Positions 21,238-31,993 of a DNA stretch of 64,000 nucleotides are shown piece after piece. The stretch is from positions 7,006,001 to 7,070,000 of the forward strand of contig NW_025408668.1 in the NCBI RefSeq assembly GCF_020360975.1, read 5' to 3'. The DNA comes from Hirsutella rhossiliensis (Eukaryota > Ascomycota > Sordariomycetes > Hypocreales > Ophiocordycipitaceae). The notes under the pieces were generated by a model. That model did not search any database. It saw only the letters and a list, made by a program, of their open reading frames with translations, and was not told the origin of the DNA. Every line of letters begins with the position of its first letter. The stretch's first letter is position 1. The position numbers and the translations under genes are program-made.

Positions 21238-22519
21238 CGTCACGGGCTCCGAGTGCAGAGGGACCAAGCAACGACCTTTGCAGACGATTTGGGCGGAATG
21301 TTGCTCTCTTGCTAGATCAAAGTGCAGACGATGGCGGCCCCGGCTTATGGGAGGGCGTGATGCCAGGTTTGCTGGACTGGAAGAGACAAGGTCGAGCCAA
21401 ACTTGTATATACATGCTGTACTATGGGCGACGTCTTGAAGCTCGATTGGACCGTGCAGAGGAACATTATGTGTCTTGTCGCCCCCCGAGCGTGTCTGATG
21501 TGCGCACGATGAATGCTGCGATGGAGGCTGACGGCTTCTCCTTGCAGGGCGCGCGCGGCTCTGTTAGTCCTCTATGGCGACAGTCACAGGCTCTCTCTGT
21601 ACTTGGAGCCTTGCAGGCGCAGGCGCCTCCTTCCTTGTGACTTCCTGGCTGTCGGCCTGTTTCGTTGACAAGAGGAGGGGGCAGGGCTCGGTTAGCCACG
21701 TGCCATGGCGCAGGAAGTCTGTTTCCACTAAGCGAACTCAACACCGTCTGGTGGCTGCAAGCTGGGCTGATAGTCTGTGCCTTGGAGCTCTTGTTGTCGT
21801 TTTGTCTCTGCTCGTTGGGTCCCTTGAGCGCGTACCCAGACAGGCGGCTAGGGGGCAAGAGTTCGTGCGACGGGGACGCGACGAGGTGTCGCTCCCGCCT
21901 CTTGGAAGCGGCAGCATTTTGCGCAGGTTCAGGTGCTTGCCGCCCCATCCTCAGCATATCAGTGCTACAGGGCCCCCTCCAAGCCCCTAAAGCAGGTAGC
22001 TGAGTCGATGCCCAAGCACTTCCGTCCGTCACTGACTGCCCCAGCTCTTGCTCCTGGCGACGCCTCGAAACCGGAACAACAGCAGGAGGTCCACCGTCCG
22101 TTCACGTCCACCGGGCTCTGCTCTCGCCGCATTCTCCCTCCCGCAAAAAAACTTGAACCTTCCCCCATCCAACAGCGCCTTTCGCTACGGCCGCATCCCT
22201 TGCCGCACGTCTCGCCTGCTCGGCGCAAGTTCCACTCGGGTGCAACCCAGCAACTTGCTGCAGCTGCCAGCTCTTGCCCTTTTCCTCTTTCTCTCCCCTA
22301 GCACCTCCTCCTCCGTCACTTGGCCGAGGCCATCCACCGTAACCATCTTTCATCACAGACTCCTTCGTCTTCTTGGCGCTCTTTCTTCTTCCACACCCAC
22401 CACGGTCTTTGATCTCATAGGCCTCTTCTTGTCTGTGATCTTGGTCATCTGGCTTCACTTTCCTTGTCCACGCGAGATTCCTCCTGTCAGCCCTTCACTC
22501 GCCTCGTGGCTACGCGCCC
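21238..22519. other. mS33 3' flank and long pyrimidine-rich leader of the Pumilio gene
   Basis: 1.3 kb. From about 22030 to 22519 the plus strand is strongly C/T-rich (CTCCT and TCTTC tracts), typical of a fungal promoter and 5' leader. Several overlapping frames exist but none resembles a protein family. Confidence 0.5.
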
Positions 22520-25130
22520 ATGTCGGCCCCTGGATCCTCTGGCTCGACTCCCCAGCGAGGAGCGGCAGCTCCACTCGGGGCCTCTCGCGACGACCGCGTC
22601 AAACAAGACGCCGACAGAGACTCGGCTACAGGGCGTGGAAACGTGAGTCCCAGCCACTCTCCGCAGCTCGTCCTGGCTGCCAACTGCCCGCTCCCTATTT
22701 CTCCTTGCCGGGGTCTCCACAGCTAGTTATGTTTGGGCATCTCGCTAATCAAGACCGAATACAGGACAAGGGCTCAGATTCATCGATTATGATGAGCGTT
22801 TCCGCCTTGACCACATCAAAGCTGGCCAACCAGAACGCCCAAAGGGTTCGTGCTGTCGTGGCCTTCCTCGCGACCAGGTTCTTAAGGCTGACGCGGCGAG
22901 CTCACAGATGGTTCAAAACACCGGTGCTACTGACGCCTACCCCATGGACAAGCTCCTCGCCAAGCTCTCGGAGCAGCAGGCCGTCCTCAACAACCAGAAC
23001 GAAGCTTTCAAGTCCGGCGACGAGGACGGGAATGCCAACATCATGTATCCGAGAAACTTGGACCTCGGCTCCTCGAGCAGCTCTCTGCCAATGACCCCGG
23101 CGACAGACGCGTTTCCAGCCACTGCCCCGACCACTCGCCCCGCGAGTACCGCTCTCGACGAAGCTCGCCCCGAGGCTGAGGAAGTTTTGAGATTGAAGTT
23201 ACAGCTTGCCCAGGCCCAGAACCATATATCCAAGCTGGACCAGGAGCTGGCAAAGTCTCGGACTGCCAAGGCGGAGCCCGATCTCCAGGGCATTGGGGTG
23301 CCTAGAAACGTGTCCTCCATCTCTCGGGATACCACCTGGATGACGGCTGATGACGCTCAGTCGGACTCGAGCGACGCGTTATCCGCCACGGCCTTCAATC
23401 GCGCTCGAGGGATTTGGGGCACTTCAAAGGGGGCTTTCAACAACGCCCTCCCGGCTCCAGTCAGCGAAGCATCGCCGGGAAATTGGGGAGCAGGGCGTAG
23501 CTTCAATCAAGGTTATGTGGAGGCCAACGGCACCTACCCCAACACAATGGAGTGCTATCGGGGAGAACGCCTCGCTGCGGACCCTGACCTTTTGATGCGC
23601 CCCTCGGGCGGTCGACGAAGCAACCGCTACGACAATCGGCTGGGCGCTCCATACCAATTCGGGAGCGGGTCTGGCGGTATGGGCGCACCTGTGAATCAGT
23701 TCGAATCGATTGGAGGCCCCATGCCTTCGGGTACCCTGAATGCTGCCCCTGGGCTCGGGCCAATGGGCATGGGCGTGTATCCTCCGTATCAGCAGCAGCC
23801 GATCGGGACAACTCTTTCGCCCCACGCCTCCGAGTTCACGTCGAAGGCTGGCTGGAAGAGCGAGGTAAGCACGCCAGCAGCTCGACCGAGACGGTGTTCC
23901 TGTATCTAACAAGCTTCGAGGCCATGCCCCCTGAAGGACCGACCTACCTCCCCGCCACCGAGCCCCTCAACTACCGTCGACTCTTGGACAAGAACGTGAG
24001 CGCCAACTGGAAGTACATTGTCGACAAGATTGTTTGCAACAACGATCAGCAAGCCTCCATCTTCCTCCAGCAGAAGCTCAAAGTGGGAAGCCCCGAGCAA
24101 AAGTACGAGATAGTCGAGGCCATCGTGGCGCAAGCCTATCCTTTGATGGTCAACAGGTTCGGCAATTTTCTCGTGCAGCGTTGCTTTGAACACGGCACTC
24201 CGGAGCAAGTCATCAAGATCGCTGGAGCGATTCGTGGCAACACGCGCAACCTCTCCATGGACCCTTTCGGATGCCACGTGGTTCAGAAAGCGTTTGACTC
24301 GGTCCCCGAAGATTACAAGAGCATCATGGTTCGCGAGCTTCTGCGACGGATTCCAGAGACGGTGATTCATCGATACGCCTGCCACGTGTGGCAGAAACTC
24401 TTTGAGCTTCGCTGGACCGAGTCCCCCCCTCAGATCATGAAGTATGTCAACGAGGCACTCAGGGGCATGTGGCACGAAGTTGCGTTGGGCGAGACCGGCA
24501 GCCTCGTCGTCCAGAATATCTTTGAGAATTGTCTAGAGGAAGACAAGGTATGTCACGCCCCGCGTGATTCGAAAGACTCTGTGCTGACGTAGGGTCTCGC
24601 AGCGCCCTTGCATTGAGGAGGTCCTTGCCAACATCGATATCGTGGCGCACGGCCAGTTTGGAAACTGGTGCATCCAGCACATCTGCGAACACGGTGCCCC
24701 CCCGGACAGAAGCCGGGCCATCGACCACGTCATTCGCTACGCCGCCGAGTACAGCACCGATCAGTTTGCTTCCAAGGTGGTGGAGAAGTGCCTCAAGATT
24801 GGCGGTGGGGACTTCCTGGGCAGATACCTGGATCGAGTTTGCGAGGGCCGACCGGACCGAACCCGGATCCCCTTGATTGACATCGCCAGCGACCAGTACG
24901 GCAACTACCTCGTCCAGTGGATCCTCAACCACGCCACGCCTCAGCACCGTGAAATGGTGGCGGCCCACATCCGGAAGCACATGGTGTCTCTGCGCGGATC
25001 CAAGTTTGGTTCGCGCGTGGGCATGCTGTGCACGAACCATGCCGTCACCACCCGACCTGGCCCTGGCGTTGGACCTGGCATGGGAAGCCGTATGGGCCAG
25101 GGGCCGCGATTTGGAGGCGCCTATCGTTGA
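22520..25130 (+). CDS. Pumilio-family (PUF) RNA-binding protein
   Basis: Five exons, 22520-22642, 22765-22845, 22908-23864, 23921-24547 and 24603-25130, give 771 aa. The N-terminal 440 residues are disordered (Gly/Pro/Asn-rich) with one short coiled coil (EVLRLKLQLAQAQNHISKLD). The C-terminal part is a Pumilio homology domain starting near TYLPATEPLNYRRLLDK. Repeat helices are visible: NRFGNFLVQRC, DPFGCHVVQKA, HRYACHVWQKL, GETGSLVVQNI, GQFGNWCIQHI, DQFASKVVEKC and DQYGNYLVQWI. The last three carry the N..Q, S..E, N..Q code expected to read U, G, U. PUF proteins bind UGU-containing 3' UTRs and repress or localise mRNAs. The acceptor at 23920 (CGAG) is inferred from frame; the closer AAG would break it. 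Confidence 0.93.
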
Positions 25131-25966
25131 GCACGACTGACGTTGGCACGGCAGTTGACAGCGCAACTCCCGATTGGCGACGAGGCCTCGACTTAGCCTT
25201 GGGTGTACGCTTCATTACGGCACTTTGTCGATTGTCTTATCTGTTTTGGCCCGCGCTCTTCTCGCCAAGATTGACAGACCAAGCAAGAATTTGTCGACTT
25301 TTTCTTAGGAACATTTTCCCGCCCAGGTAATTTACAGATCACACGTCATCCTACGCCCGGCTGGCTACTGCCTGAATGGGTGCATTGGACACATCATGGT
25401 TATGAATTTTGCAATATGGGGGAAGCGTACAGCTTTTAATAAGGGAGGGGGCTCAATTGTATGCCAGACGGGGTCAGCGCGCGCCCATCACCAGGGGATG
25501 ACTCGCCAGGGCAAGGCAGTCCAGTCGGAGGCTGGGTGGTCTGTGAAAGCCGAGGTTGAAACAGGCATGGCTTGTTTGGTGAGGTGGACGGGGCCCTTGC
25601 AGAAGTACCAGCATCGGTAGGAAGTGCCGTACCAGTTGTGCGAAAGTCTGTATCTTGTTTTACGCTCAGGAGTCCGCGCCCAAGAATAGGATGCGAAGGG
25701 ATACAGGGATTCGGTGCGTTAGATAGCTCAAAGGCTCGTTAATACAAGGACTTTCCTAGCTTTGAGCGCAAGTCTAAGGGGGGGCAAAGCGAGAGGTGAA
25801 GAATGCCAGCAGAGTCGAATAGCTGTCACCTCAAGGAGTGAGTGGGAGGCTCTGATGTGGTCTTGTTTCACCTAATTTGGGCGTCAAGGCAACTCAGATT
25901 CTCGTACAAGCCAAGCAATGCCCGCCATGCGTCGTGGGAGTAATGCTGCTCTATTTCTCGGAGGCT
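25131..25966. other. Convergent 3' region, Pumilio / KPWE genes
   Basis: 836 bp between stop codons. AT-richer, with T-rich stretches consistent with 3' UTR. No gene, repeat or structured RNA was recognised. Confidence 0.5.
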
Positions 25967-26796
25967 TTACGAGCCCCTTGCTCCCGTCGCCTCAGTAGAT
26001 GACTCGGGGGACTCGCCATCGATTGGGGGGAAGTCGGAGTCGAGGGCCTGGGGAAGATTCATCTCAGGAGGAGTAGGAGTAATGTCCTTTTCCCATGGCT
26101 TTTTGGGGGCTGCCCGCGTGCCAACAGGCTTGATGGACTGCGGAGATGGGTCAGACTTGGGAGTGGGGATGTGAATCCGGGAGATTAAGGGAAGAATGGT
26201 GAGAAAGCTCACCGGATCTCTGGCAATGGTGTTGGGAATCTGCCTGATGCCCGGTACGGGCTTGCCCTCCTGAAGCAGCTTGAGCATCTCGGCAAAGCCC
26301 ATGGGGTAGTTTGGCTCCCCGCCAGCGGCTGATGACGACTGGTGGCTGCGATCGACGTAGAGGTCTGCCTTGGGCGCAGCATGCTGCCATGAAAGAGGTG
26401 ATGGGGCCTCATGCTGCCGCCGTTCCGGGGAGAGGGAATCATGAGGGATGAGCTGGGGGGGTTGGTGGTCAGGGTGGCGGGCGAGCCATGCGTGGTAGTC
26501 TGCAAAGTCGATTTGCACGCCTATGCGCTGGGCGTAGTAGAAGATGCGGGCGTGGGTGGCGATGTCGGCAGGGGAGCCTCGGGGGTTCTGGGGATTGGGC
26601 TCGCCGAGGATGGCGGACAGGCCGGACTTTTTTGCAAATGAGGTGAGCGAGATTAGCCAGAAGAAGTAGATGCTTTTGGTCTAACCAGAAAAGTCTTGTC
26701 CTTTGCCCAGGGGTAGGCGTCAAAAGCGTGGTAGATGGCGTCTTGGTCGTCGAGGGAGCGGATGCGATCTGTGCCGGGGACGGGCTGAGATGCCAT
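25967..26796 (-). CDS. KPWE-domain protein, Pex39/PEX14-tail-like
   Basis: Three exons on the minus strand, 26796-26686, 26626-26213 and 26137-25967, give 231 aa. Two blocks stand out. Residues about 14-90 (DDQDAIYHAFDAYPWAKDKTF, then ATHARIFYYAQRIG and ADYHAWLARHP) form a small helical domain. Residues about 140-195 (YPMGFAEMLKLLQEGKPVPG, then IRQIPNTIARDP and RAAPKKPWEKD) are the proline-glycine motif plus KPWE signature. From memory, KPWE proteins include the recently described Pex39 of yeast and human (PTS2 import factor) and the PEX14-related tail. Import role is inferred by motif. The second intron can use the acceptor at 26138 (75 nt) or 26156 (57 nt), both in frame. Acidic C-terminal tail. 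Confidence 0.82.
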
Positions 26797-27583
26797 TTGG
26801 CGGGGTTGGAGTTGGGAGATGTATGTTCAAAGGCGAGGAAATGGGTTGCTTGGAAGCGTGAGGCGGAATTTATTAGTGAGTTGGGGCAGCAGCGCGTAAC
26901 CGGGCCTGGTGGAACAAGGTCGGGTGAGTGTCTTTTTGTGTGTGCTGCTGCTGGTATGTATGTAATTATAAGTCGATGCATGTGACGACGGATGAAGCTT
27001 ACAGTCAAGAGGAAGTCGAGTGGGAAAACCCCGGGGCTCATCCACCCGGTACAGTATCCGTACCTCAGTGGAGTATCCAGGGGGCACGTGCAGGTCCGCA
27101 GGGCAAGGGGGCTCAGCCGCATGGATGCTGCTGGTCAAGTGAAAGAGGAATCAGACCTCAGCGATCAGGGGATCAAAAATCGATGTACATTTCATTGCAT
27201 GTGAAGAATACCTACTTGAAGTGAAATGTTTAAGCATTCGTTGCAGTGGCTTTACGATGCCCATTCTTGTGCTCTCTCATGACTCTGTGCTCTCGAGCTG
27301 TAGCGGCCCCAGCCCAATGCCGGGTATTTTATGGATCCCTCTTTATGGATCCCTCTCCCCACCAAAAGCATCCATCCCTCCTCCACCTCCTGCCAACGTC
27401 AAACGTGACCATCGTCGACAGCAGCGACCGGCGTCGACCGTTGCATATCTTCAACCACCTCACTCTGCTTGCGACTGGACAGACAACCACTCCTCGCCTC
27501 CGTAGCCCTCATCAGCCACGCGCATCTATCGAGAGAGAGCACCCTGCACCTGCTCCTTGCTCCCGTCACCAACTTCAGTCTCG
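26797..27583. promoter_or_regulatory. Divergent promoter region, KPWE gene / PP2C gene
   Basis: 787 bp between opposing start codons. It includes a perfect tandem 14-bp duplication at 27328-27355 and a C-rich leader before the phosphatase start. No extra gene was recognised. Confidence 0.5.
27328..27355 (+). repeat. Tandem 14-bp direct repeat (2 copies)
   Basis: TTTATGGATCCCTC is repeated exactly twice, head to tail, about 230 bp before the PP2C start codon. Confidence 0.95.
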
Positions 27584-29508
27584 ATGCATCGCGCGGCCCT
27601 CAGGGCGTTCCGGACAACATCCACCTACCTCAGCGCCGCCCGCCACCTCTCCCGCAGCTCGCCGTCCGGAGCCTCCCATCGCGTCCCCACGTCTGCCGCC
27701 AGCGACCTCCTCGCCAAGCGCCGGCAGCAACACTCCAGCGCCCATGTGCCGCTGAAGTCCTCCATGTTCTTCCGCCGATTGCCCGTCGCCCTCGTCTCAG
27801 GTCTCGTTGTCGGCTACGGCGCCTGGTACTCTCTCAACTCGGCCTCCGTCCCCGGCGGCCAGGCCGTCTCGCGCAGCTTCACCTCGACCCAGGGCGCTAG
27901 CTATGCCACCCCAACCCGCACCGTCTTAGTCGTCGGCGCGGACGAGCTCAGGCAGGGCACCATTGTCGGCGAGGGGCCCATATCAAAGCCCACGGGCGAC
28001 GACGGCCAGCGCATCGTCGAAATGTTGACGCCCGGCCAGGCCACCCAGAAGCTGCGCCGCTTGGAGCAGTCCTTTTCCGTCAACCGTGGCGAGGGTGTCA
28101 TCCGATACGACCTGGCTCAGCTGCCGAGCAATGACCCCATCGAGGACGACCACGCCGAAAAGATTGTCGAGGTTCCCAGCCGCTCCAAGGGCCCTGATGG
28201 GAGCAGCGACTGGATGTTTTGGGGCGTCTTTGATGGCCATTCGTACGTGGCCTCGCTCGCACAACCTGGCTGTCCTGTTCCTCATTGCTCACCATTTCCC
28301 CTCTAGCGGCTGGACTACGTCGGCCACTCTACGTGAAAGCCTCATCAGCTACGTCGCCAGGGAGCTCAACAACACCTACAAGGCGGCAAAGAGCCCTGCC
28401 GCTCCCGCCCCCGATGCCATCGACCTGGCCATCAAGACGGGCTTCAACCGTCTGGACCATGAGATAGTCCACAAGAGCGTCGAGAAGGTCTTCAAGGCCA
28501 GCTCCAAGACCGTCGCCGCAGAGCTTCTGCAGCCTGCCTTGTCCGGCTCCTGCGCCCTCTTATCCTTCTACGACAGCAAAAGCAAGCTTCTACGCGTCGC
28601 CTGCACGGGCGACTCCCGGGCCGTACTGGGACGCCGATCCGATTCGGGAAAATGGACGGCAACCGCCTTGTCCGAGGATCAGACGGGCAGCAATCCTCAA
28701 GAGGCCGCACGCATGCGCAAGGAGCATCCGGGCGAGGACAATGTGGTTCGCAACGGCCGCGTTTTGGGTGGACTGGAACCATCCCGCGCCTTTGGTGACG
28801 CCGTCTACAAGTGGAGTAGAGATGTTGCAGGCAAGCTGCGCCAGAGCTTCTTCGGTCGTAGCCCGTCCCCTCTTCTCAAAACGCCTCCTTACGTGACGGC
28901 GGAGCCCATCATCACCACAACCAAGATCGAGCCGGAAAAGTGTGACTTTCTGGTCCTTGCCACCGACGGGCTGTGGGAGATGTTGACCAACGACGAGGTG
29001 GTAGGACTCGTGGGCCAGTGGATCGAGACGCAGGCCGCCGGCTCCTCGTCGAGCTCGCAATTCGACAGTGCGTGGTCCAAGGTCTTTGGGTCACACAGTA
29101 AGCCCCTCCCCGTGGAGCACACCAAGGATGCCGGCCCGGATGGCCAGAAGACGCCCATCCGGCTGCAACAGTGGGGAATTGATCCCGAAGCCAAGGACCG
29201 CTTCACCGTCAAGGACAAAAACGTGGCGACGCATCTGGTCCGCAACGCCCTCGGCGGGACAAATGACGAGCAAGTGTGCGCTCTTTTGACTCTTCCAGCG
29301 CCCTTTTCAAGGCGATACAGGTAAGCCTGGGTTCCCAGCCCCTTCCCTTTGTTACAACGTTGAACGACTGACATGACCCTGCCTTTTTCTCTCCAGGGAC
29401 GACTTGACTGTCCAGGTCATCTTCTTTGGGAACGGCGAGAGGACGGGCGAGGTGACACTCAACCTCGAGGCCACTGCCGAGCAAGACGCGCCCAAGGCCA
29501 AGCTCTAG
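27584..29508 (+). CDS. Mitochondrial PP2C phosphatase, PDP/Ptc5-like
   Basis: Exons 27584-28242, 28307-29320 and 29397-29508 give 594 aa; introns of 64 and 76 nt are GT..AG. The N-terminus MHRAALRAFRTTSTYLS is an Arg/Ser-rich presequence, followed near residue 70 by a membrane segment (LPVALVSGLVVGYGAWYSL). PP2C motifs occur in order: WGVFDGHSGW (metal Asp), SGSCALLSFYD, CTGDSRAVLGRR, LEPSRAFGDAVYKW, LATDGLWEMLTNDEVV and the terminal DDLTVQVIFFG. The size and the inserts match Ptc5/pyruvate dehydrogenase phosphatase, which reactivates PDH by removing phosphate from E1-alpha in mitochondria. Start chosen at the ATG that opens the presequence. Substrate is inferred from family. Confidence 0.93.
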
Positions 29509-30503
29509 TTGTTCCGGCTCGGGAAATGGCTGCTGCCGTCCCTCTATGGCCAGGCCTTGTTCGCCGCAGCTGGTCTTCTCTCGACGACGTTGGTCGCGTT
29601 GTGCTGGGCGTGAGAGTCTGGCGCCTCATCGTCCTTTTTTTTTCTCCCAGCGCATGCGGCATCATTTTCCTTTTTCTTACTTGTGCTTTATAAAAGGCTC
29701 CAGCGTCTGTTTATCCTCTTCTTTTTCACATTCGCCTTTCTCGGCTTTATCGTTCTTTCGAAATAGACTCGGGCGTTGTGCCAAGAGGATCCGGTGGGCA
29801 GGCTCAAAGCGAGCGGTGGAAAAGGGGGTTGCGGGAATTTGGGCTGTGACATAGACGGCAGACGGTGGTGGTTCTGCAGCTGTATTATCTAGTACAACCA
29901 GCACTGTTTCTATTCTGTAGTGCATGAGCTGGCAATCCACTGTATCAAGACAGCATCCGGCGAATTGCCACGTCTATCCACGCTGCTGACAATCCTACAT
30001 ACGCTAAAGGGGGTATCGTGATTTGCTGAAGCTCCCGATCCAGACTTCGAAAGACTGTCCAACGCCGAAAATGACAAGAGGCCCGAAAACAGAGTCGAAG
30101 GGGGGAAATGGGTAGATGTGGTTGCCCGGAAGGCCCTACCCTAGACAAAGTAGCTCATGACGGTGGTGCGGTGTGTAATGGCCGCCGTCCCAGGGAAAAG
30201 ATATACGAGGGACAGTGACCAGTGCTGATCGGGGGTGCGCGGACGGATATAGAGCCGGCATGGCACTTGGACTGCGGGGAAAACGGGAGGCGAAACCCCG
30301 TCGACGTTTCACAGCCCCAGAGCGGGCGGCTCACGAGCTATGCTTCTGCTAGCCACGGCACCTGAACCATGTGAGCAGTGTGCAAGAGGCCGCAGTAAAG
30401 GCCTCAAAACGGCGATCAATCCTCGGAGACGAAGCGGCCATGGCCAACAAGCTGCTGGCCGTCTTGTATAGGAGAGTCATAGACGGTATGGGAAGGAACG
30501 TCG
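29509..30503. other. Convergent 3' region, PP2C gene / small membrane protein gene
   Basis: About 1 kb. It starts with a T-rich 3' UTR (29633-29645 and 29665-29700). No gene was recognised in the remainder. Confidence 0.45.
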
Positions 30504-30698
30504 TCACCATTTGGCTGCGTTTGGATGCCAGGATGCCGGGTCAATGTCCTCGGGGCGGCGGGCCACGAGCTTCGAGATAAAGTAGAGGACAACGACCAGG
30601 CTGGGCTCGGCGTGGGAGAAGGCCAGGGTTATGTAGACGAGATGGGTGAGGAAGACGATGTGGTGGAGGACAATGGAGCCGACGTCGGACAGAGGCAT
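30504..30698 (-). CDS. Small membrane protein, 64 aa, function unknown
   Basis: Minus-strand frame, ATG 30698-30696 in a good context (GACGAAAATGCC), stop at 30504. It reads as two hydrophobic segments (SIVLHHIVFLTHLVYITLAF and LVVVLYFISKLVA) and a polar tail RRPEDIDPASWHPNAAKW. The composition is unlike the random frames around it, and the tail RRPEDIDPASW looks conserved in style. I do not recognise the family. An acceptor-like CCTACAG just upstream on the minus strand suggests a 5' UTR intron or a further upstream exon. It is divergent from the Dsc2-like gene. Confidence moderate because of size. Confidence 0.5.
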   Translation of the reverse strand: MPLSDVGSIVLHHIVFLTHLVYITLAFSHAEPSLVVVLYFISKLVARRPEDIDPASWHPNAAKW

Positions 30699-31993
30699 TT
30701 TCGTCGACGAGGATGGCCGGGCGGGGGTGAGCAGAGGCCTGTAGGAGAGGGAGGCGAAGGCTGCTGTTGGAGAAAGAGATGGCGTTTGGAGATAGCTGAG
30801 CAGGAGGTAATAAGACTTGAGAACAGGTGAAGAAGTGCCAGGGAGAGTTAAGACTGTCGTCGATGTCGATTATACCTGATGACCGGTAGTAGGACGGCGG
30901 TGAATGAAATGAGCGACGGGAAGCTGAGCCGATTGGTGAGAGAGACGGATGATGAGGAGTGAGCGTGGTCGCTGGTCGTACTCGGCAAGACGAAGGTAAT
31001 AGGCAGTTGAAAGGAGTCGTATGCTGTAGGACGGCGGCGGGGAAGTTCAAAGCAAACCCGTCGTCCCCTGCAGCAGCGCACAAAATGAGTTGTGAGGCAG
31101 CGCGTGCGTAACGGGACGGACGGAACGGGAAGACGGAGGAAGAGGTTGAGCTTTCTTCTGGTAGGTGCACGAAGTAGGTAGGTGGCAGCAGATTTAATCT
31201 GTTGGTGGTGGTGAGGCGGGAAAGTCAAGCATTGGGTGAGCGAGCGGCGTGTACTGTACATGCAAAGTACCTAGGGGCACTTCCTGTACTGTCTGCTAAG
31301 GTAAGATAGGTAGGTACCTACGTTCTGCATGCGAGCGTGCATGCCAACACCAGCTTTTCTGCAGACACGCTGCAGGGCTTTGAGGGCGTTCCTTGCCCCT
31401 CTGGCTATCCCCATGTTTTCCCTTTTTTCTGTGACTCGAAACCTCCTTTTCTAGCTGTCTGTGCGGAGAGTTGGAGGTTACATTAACAAAAGAGTGAGCA
31501 TCCGAGGAGGTACCTGCTCCGTGCTTGTGTATGAAGAGGTACAGTAACTTACCGTATCCGTACCTGGGGAAGTACAGTAGGGCGGTTGAGCCAGCGTTCC
31601 CACCCGTCGAAGCCGGCTTCCGGGGATCCTCAAGTGCACGTGACGTTCGTCATGCCGTCGTCCCCGTCCATCGTGGCCACCTCAGCATCAGCGCTTCGAT
31701 TATTATCCCTCGGCCGGTGACCTGGCGCAACCATCTGGCGGCCACAACCCCCAGCCATTGCCCAGAAGGGCTACAAGTCCGACGTTCGAGTACAATCTTC
31801 AAGCGCCAGGAAGGCTCCTCCTCGAAATACGCTTGCCACGTCGTCACACCGTTAGCGCCCGACGAAGCCCGCTGCCTTTATCCACGTTCAGGTCGCGCTG
31901 CATGCTCATCGCCATTGCAGCATGAGTCGATAGACGCACAGCAGCTGCGGCAGCCTCTTCTACTCATAAATTATTACCGTCCGAATCGTCGCC
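30699..31993. promoter_or_regulatory. Divergent intergenic region, small membrane protein / Dsc2-like gene
   Basis: 1.3 kb. On the minus strand, 30700-31250 is C/T-rich, like a leader. TACCTAGG/TAGGTACCTA motifs occur at about 31268-31276 and 31306-31321. No further coding region was recognised. Confidence 0.45.

Noticed and set aside
22048..23094. 348-codon plus-strand frame overlapping the Pumilio gene start
   Set aside because: It overlaps the Pumilio exons in another frame, is Ser/Arg/Pro-rich and shows no family resemblance; the Pumilio frame explains the DNA better.
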